8,998 nucleotides of DNA, from contig JAFQPT010000284.1 of the NCBI GenBank assembly GCA_017411665.1, positions 1-8,998 on the forward strand, written 5' to 3'. The notes under the pieces were generated by a model. That model did not search any database and was not told where the DNA came from. It worked only from the letters and a program-made list of their open reading frames with translations. A program made the position numbers and the translations under genes. Below, piece by piece: positions 6,101-8,998 of the stretch (its first letter is position 1; every line of letters starts with the position of its first letter). The DNA is from Oscillospiraceae bacterium (GTDB lineage Bacteria; Bacillota_A; Clostridia; Oscillospirales; Oscillospiraceae).

Positions 6101-8998
6101 GCCTATTTTGATTGTGTACAGCTTGAAAAAGCCTCGGTCCCCTCGGACTATAACCTGCTTTCGGACAGCTCAGTTCGTACCTCAAACGTTTGGACAGGCA
6201 ACTATACAAGTTCGACGGTAGATTCCGAGCGTTCGCATGTCGGTATCATCAACGGCTCTTGCACGGAAACGCAAAGCGCCATCCAAACTGTTATAGTAGA
6301 CGCGCCGCAAACCACTACATTTATGCTTTCTGGTTGGGCAAAAGCAAACTCTGTTTTAATTCCTATACCAGGTAAATCCGATGCCGCGTATGCGGAAAAC
6401 CGTAGTTTTGGTTTGTGTGCAACGCTGACGTACAGTAACGGTAGTACCGAGGCACACTACGTTGCGTTCAACCCCGACATTACTGAATGGCAGTATGCGG
6501 CAATGGCTATTGTTCCACAGACGAAAAACACTGATTTAAACGTCGAGTCGGTCACAGTCGAGGTTGTATATGAACACAACGCTAATACAATGTATTTTGA
6601 TGACGTCTGCCTAATTGTCGGCCCTGCAAAAGAATATAAATACGACCCCGATACTGGCAAACTTGTGACAGCAACCGACATTGAAGGCAATAACAGCTCG
6701 CTGGATTATTATGCCGATGGCGAAGGCGGGTATGGTGAAATCGACTTAAAAAGTTACACAACCGAAACAGGCGATAAATACGAATACACCTACCACAAGC
6801 TCGCGAATGGCACAAACACCCACGATATAGAAAGTGCTGTTCGCACAGTAAACAGTATTACCCAGACGTTGACCTACGGCTACAACCAATACGGCAACAT
6901 AACGTCAACCCAACTGAGCGCCACGGATACGTCAGAATCGTTCACATCGTCCACAGTCTACAGCGAACACGGAAACTTTTTGCAAAGCGTCACCGACTCG
7001 CTGGGGCACGTCACAACGTACGACTACGACACGACGACCAAGCTGTTGAAGTTCGTACTTAATGTCAACGGCAACCGCATGGGTTACAAATACGACAAAC
7101 GTAACCGCACGACAAATGTTTACCTCGATGGAGACAAAGATGGCTATCCTGACACAAATGAAGCTGCCGTCGAATACCTCTACGCACAAAACCGCCTGTC
7201 GGGTATCGAAACAGCGACAACGGAATACACACTGACTTACGACACGTTTGGCAACCTCAAGACCGTCAAGGCAGGCAACAAGACGCTCGCGACGTACAAT
7301 TATGCTACAAACAACGGAAAACTGTTGAGCTTGACTTACGGTAACAACGACAGCGAAACCTACACCTACGACTACCTTGACAGATTGGTAAAAGTTGTGT
7401 ATAATGGAATCGCCAACAGCGGTTACGAGCTGTCTTACGATGCAAATGGAAGGCTTTTCCAAACAATCGACTACGAGGCGGGCATCACGCACACCTACGA
7501 GTACGATTCCCTCGACCGTCTCATCCGCGCATGGCAGAAAAACAGTTCCACGGGCGCAGTTATCCTTGCTGTTGAGAACTCCTACGACGCCTACGGCAGG
7601 GCAAGCGGTTCAACATATATCATCGGTGATACCACGCAAAACTACGGCATCACTTACAAAGACATTTCGGGACTGCTCGACACCTACACCGCCCCGCAAA
7701 ACTCTTTCACCTATTCCTACGATAAATTTGACCGCTTGACGCGCAAACTGGGCAATGTACATTCGATACAGTATACGTACATCGCCGGAACGCAGCGCGT
7801 AAATACTTACACCATTTCGCAAGCAACCGCACAGCAAACAGAATACAAATACCTGTATGACGCGTTGGGCAACATCAGGATGATTTTCGAGAACGGGACA
7901 TTTGTCCGTGGCTATTCATACGATGCCCTAAACCGTTTGACGCACGAGTCGCATATGCAGTCGGATATCGTATATGAGTATTCCTACGACAACGCGGGCA
8001 ACATCCTGACCAAGACGACCAAGGTCGGCACGACGGTACAAAGTACGGTCACCTATGGCTACAGCACGTCCGAGTGGGGCGATTTGCTCACCAACTATAA
8101 TGGAACGACAATCACCTACGACGCAATCGGCAACCCGTTAAAATGGCGCAATATACTATACATGGGTTGGGAAGGGCGAAATTTGGTTTGCCTTACCGAG
8201 GACATGATTGTCCATGGTGTTTTCTTTGAGTACAATGCAGATGGCATCCGTACAAGAAAAAAGCTCGACGATTACGACGGAACTACCACCACGCACGACT
8301 ATATTCTTGACGGTAGTACGATTCTCAAAGAAACAATCACAAGCGGAAGTACGACAACCACGCTGTATTACTACTACGACGAGTCGGGCATCTCGGGTGT
8401 GTCGTACAACGGTACGATGTATTCCTACGTCCGCAACCAGCAGGGTGACGTTATTGGCATTATCGATTCCATTGGCGTTACGGTAGTTGAATATGAGTAT
8501 GATGCGTGGGGAAATATTCTTTCTGTCACAGGCAGTTTGGCGAGCACCTTTGGTGCGAAAAATCCCTTTAGATATCGCGGCTACTACTACGATACCGAAA
8601 CAGGATTCTACTATCTCAATAGCCGTTACTACGACCCGCAGGTAGGTAGGTTTATCAATGCAGATGAACCCATATTGTTAGGTGCCAACGGCGGCATCAT
8701 GGGCTACAATATGTTTGCGTATTGCCTGAATAATCCTGTATGCAGAATGGATATTCTGGGGACCAATTCTGTAGCTATCTTTGATGATGATTTCGACCCG
8801 TCGGACGACGATAAAGATATCGCCGGCGGAAACATGTCAAACGGAAGTTTGGGCGGCTTTTGGAACGCTTTTTGTGGGAGTTTGAAAGATGGTCTAAATG
8901 GATTACAAATGGCATCCGGGAAACGCAACACGAACCACACGGAAAATCATCATTTGATATCTAATAAACGAAGACTGCCTGTTGACTGCCAAGAAATT
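3029..8998 (+). CDS. Secreted WapA/RHS-type polymorphic toxin with YD repeats (3' end outside window)
   Basis: The frame is open for 1990 codons to the window edge. Residues 1-27 are a signal peptide: a KRFFR basic start, a hydrophobic core, and likely cleavage after VLA. Residues 28-305 are the N-terminal module common in large Firmicutes RHS proteins, with W-T-D-Y-D-N-T (about residue 91) and YKDILPDVDLEY (183-194) as hallmarks. A DNRLRE domain follows (about 310-490), then the pre-repeat segment with GTGYVNGFNGNLVF and a first repeat block (about 648-890). Two beta-sandwich modules (891-1197) interrupt the shell. YD repeats resume (1203-1845), with units such as YDTFGNL, YDYLDRL, YDALGNI and YDAWGNI. 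The RHS-associated core has GFYYLNSRYYDPQVGRF (1859-1875). From residue 1912 a variable tip begins and reaches an ENHHL motif. By family knowledge this is a Sec-exported contact-dependent toxin carrier, like WapA. The target of the toxin and the immunity partner are not visible. The family assignment is firm; the toxin type is tentative. Confidence 0.95.
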   Translation, partial: MKRFFRLLATLLSIALFICAVPQSVLAQIGDLLDEETATQTETSSPEVYVLGEVIENRTETTKTFRLSDGSFIAADYGKTVHYADESGAWTDYDNTWQFADATADEDIAGYENKDADVRIKLANNSNSNNLLKLTFGDYKVSMHLVDADKSKALELYPAMEKPEGNDIDAASTLRKFSAGAIYKDILPDVDLEYIISGGTVKENIIIKDASDSYTYTFELKLHGLTPSVDTDGNILLQDEMTDETQLIIPAGYMYDANGAYSDAVTYNITHQNGKKYTLTVTVDADWVNADERAFPVTVDPTVEIGDASDDNVDDAYVRQSTPTTSYASSNDLYIGYSSTKQLTRAYIKPNTLPPIPDSAVIVDAKVRLFRHSESDLNDTYSGTANELLLAARKVTSSWTASSLTWNNQPTVSSTILDYNTIERNSDGNYYNWDITSVMQEWYSSNVYYGIAIYPVTEYAGDGNYAEAGFYATNYNGILRDSTRPVFNIHYRDTKGLESIWTYSSHSVGSAGTGYVNGFNGNLVFVHDDMTTQGSILPITVSHVYNSFMAGKEFTANSADVNAPITTNNVSMFVGKGWKLSVQETIVPVIIPDNGLILEDTWYVYNDSDGTEHYFYRKSTMPTGEYYSEDGNGLKLNVISSDTITMLDDYGNRKFFSNGVLRSITDVYGNVKTFSYSANRLLSIQYKPTGETSYTQQLSFGYNTSGTLKQIVNAYNDDEKITFEYSTAYNGTVLSSDSSGYLRRIIYHNDTTQYILAEYTYNSDGTLKTAKDCDTGYTVEYSYSNYSGSKRVSLVTEKVGTTTGQKIGFSYQTHRFDVQTSGLDDVYNTSDDIITTVMFDHFGRAVCSYSTDRNANIVHGTSYAEYTDHLLGSKSNNKVEVEALKGITNENLIANGSFESAGWTSARSGTNYSYARSTASPFSGLYSYKLASIAGGTGYVQISQTVSVPTAGTYTLSAYVKTIMVSASASGGAYLSLDGTESEYISGTTNTDVQNGWRRIHVTKTFTTAGNYTVRLRFANANGMAYFDCVQLEKASVPSDYNLLSDSSVRTSNVWTGNYTSSTVDSERSHVGIINGSCTETQSAIQTVIVDAPQTTTFMLSGWAKANSVLIPIPGKSDAAYAENRSFGLCATLTYSNGSTEAHYVAFNPDITEWQYAAMAIVPQTKNTDLNVESVTVEVVYEHNANTMYFDDVCLIVGPAKEYKYDPDTGKLVTATDIEGNNSSLDYYADGEGGYGEIDLKSYTTETGDKYEYTYHKLANGTNTHDIESAVRTVNSITQTLTYGYNQYGNITSTQLSATDTSESFTSSTVYSEHGNFLQSVTDSLGHVTTYDYDTTTKLLKFVLNVNGNRMGYKYDKRNRTTNVYLDGDKDGYPDTNEAAVEYLYAQNRLSGIETATTEYTLTYDTFGNLKTVKAGNKTLATYNYATNNGKLLSLTYGNNDSETYTYDYLDRLVKVVYNGIANSGYELSYDANGRLFQTIDYEAGITHTYEYDSLDRLIRAWQKNSSTGAVILAVENSYDAYGRASGSTYIIGDTTQNYGITYKDISGLLDTYTAPQNSFTYSYDKFDRLTRKLGNVHSIQYTYIAGTQRVNTYTISQATAQQTEYKYLYDALGNIRMIFENGTFVRGYSYDALNRLTHESHMQSDIVYEYSYDNAGNILTKTTKVGTTVQSTVTYGYSTSEWGDLLTNYNGTTITYDAIGNPLKWRNILYMGWEGRNLVCLTEDMIVHGVFFEYNADGIRTRKKLDDYDGTTTTHDYILDGSTILKETITSGSTTTTLYYYYDESGISGVSYNGTMYSYVRNQQGDVIGIIDSIGVTVVEYEYDAWGNILSVTGSLASTFGAKNPFRYRGYYYDTETGFYYLNSRYYDPQVGRFINADEPILLGANGGIMGYNMFAYCLNNPVCRMDILGTNSVAIFDDDFDPSDDDKDIAGGNMSNGSLGGFWNAFCGSLKDGLNGLQMASGKRNTNHTENHHLISNKRRLPVDCQEI
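3953..4501 (+). other. DNRLRE domain of the RHS protein
   Basis: Residues about 309-491 carry the features of this surface-protein domain. It opens with D-D-A-Y-V and repeated T/S-Y segments, then has LYIGYSSTKQLTRAYIK. Next comes a strand pair with AKVRLFR, the TSSWTASSLTWNNQPT segment, and WDITSVMQEWYSSNVYYGIAI. The domain is found in secreted and wall-associated proteins next to RHS repeats and is thought to act as a beta-rich binding or spacer unit. Its GC content (about 38-48% in sampled lines) is lower than that of the preceding module. Confidence 0.8.
5699..6619 (+). other. Two tandem carbohydrate-binding-like modules inserted in the RHS shell
   Basis: Residues 891-1034 begin NLIANGSFE followed by GW, continue with a QTVSVPTAGTYTLSAYVK strand, and end with MAYFDCVQLEK. 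This is the layout of galactose-binding-like CBM modules (CBM4/9 type): N-G-(S/D)-F-E at the start, Y-T-L-S-(A/F)-Y-(V/W)-K in the middle, and an (I/Y)-x-F-D-x-V-Q-L-E strand at the end. Residues 1043-1197 form a second, diverged copy: NLLSDSS near the start, a TTTFMLSGWAK strand, and MYFDDVCLIVG at the end. YD repeats lie on both sides. They may give the surface protein sugar or wall binding; this is inferred from fold resemblance only. Confidence 0.65.
8561..8761 (+). other. RHS repeat-associated core domain
   Basis: Residues 1845-1911 contain the most conserved stretch of RHS proteins: NPFRYRGYYYDTETG, YYLNSRYYDPQVGRF and INADEP, then Y-N-M-F-A-Y-C-L-N-N-P-V. In RHS toxins this segment plugs the shell and marks the boundary with the variable toxin tip. 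The usual closing motif DPxG is here DILG (D1908 to G1911), so the aspartate is kept but the proline is replaced. The first aspartate motif of the family is represented by ADEPILLGANGG (1878-1889). Confidence 0.9.
8762..8998 (+). other. Variable toxin tip with an AHH/HNH-like nuclease motif (truncated by window)
   Basis: After the core, an acidic linker (DDDFDPSDDDKD) and a short Gly/Asn-rich stretch lead to TENHHLISNKRRLP, with His-His at residues 1974-1975. Toxin tips of the AHH family, an HNH/EndoVII-fold nuclease group, begin with a similar (E)-(N/T)-H-H-(F/L/I)-x-(S/T)-N-K motif, in which the histidine pair belongs to the active site. The downstream histidines and the HPxxYH-like segment that would confirm it lie beyond the window, so the nuclease call is a resemblance in one short motif. 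Confidence 0.45.

Noticed and set aside
6932..7492. Minus-strand open frame of 186 codons
   Set aside because: It is antisense to the YD-repeat block. The repetitive TAC-GAC codon pattern of the + strand creates Val/Val-rich open frames on the other strand.
7235..8520. Repeat array (CRISPR-like or tandem DNA repeat)
   Set aside because: The periodicity is at protein level (YD repeats of variable length). The DNA units are not identical and there are no spacers.
3029..8998. Possible frameshift or pseudogene in the RHS gene
   Set aside because: I read the frame at many points from the signal peptide to the last codon and found it continuous, with recognisable motifs in the same frame throughout.
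1..8998. tRNA, rRNA, insertion sequence or phage genes
   Set aside because: No cloverleaf, ribosomal RNA signature, transposase motif or terminal inverted repeats were seen.

Overview
The window looks like chromosomal DNA of a low-to-medium GC Gram-positive bacterium, most likely a gut-type member of the Clostridia. This is inferred from the very strong GGAGG-type ribosome binding sites and from the large secreted RHS protein, whose N-terminal module and DNRLRE domain are of the kind found in Firmicutes. All genes supported here read on the + strand.

Layout. (1) Bases 2-52 are probably the last 16 codons of an upstream gene, ending two bases before the next start. (2) Bases 55-2676 encode an 873-residue membrane protein that I cannot assign to a named family. 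It has at least one bacterial Ig-like (BIG2-type) region, three membrane segments near residues 530-600, and a C-terminal domain of about 270 residues. (3) Bases 2677-3028 (352 bases) hold no convincing conventional gene. They contain a strong rho-independent terminator (2795-2834), an AT-rich putative promoter zone, and a structured leader with a near-perfect Shine-Dalgarno sequence that serves a small overlapping ORF instead of the big gene. (4) Bases 3029-8998 are one uninterrupted frame of 1990 codons that runs off the window. It encodes a secreted WapA/RHS-type polymorphic toxin. In order it has a signal peptide, a Firmicutes RHS N-terminal module, a DNRLRE domain, a first block of RHS repeats, two tandem carbohydrate-binding-like beta-sandwich modules, a long second block of YD repeats, the RHS-associated core, and the beginning of a variable C-terminal toxin tip. 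The tip ends, where the window stops, in a His-His motif resembling AHH/HNH-type nucleases.

How it may work (inference from the WapA/RHS family). The RHS protein would be exported by Sec and stay at the cell surface, with the YD repeats forming a shell around the C-terminal toxin. On contact the toxin would be released into a competing cell. A matching immunity gene would be expected just downstream, outside this window. The Ig-like membrane protein upstream has its own terminator, so it is probably a separate transcription unit; a functional link to the RHS protein is not shown.

Base composition changes in blocks inside the RHS gene: about 55% GC in the N-terminal module and the second YD block, and about 40-45% in the DNRLRE, first-repeat and carbohydrate-binding-like parts and near the 3' end. 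This fits assembly from modules of different origin.
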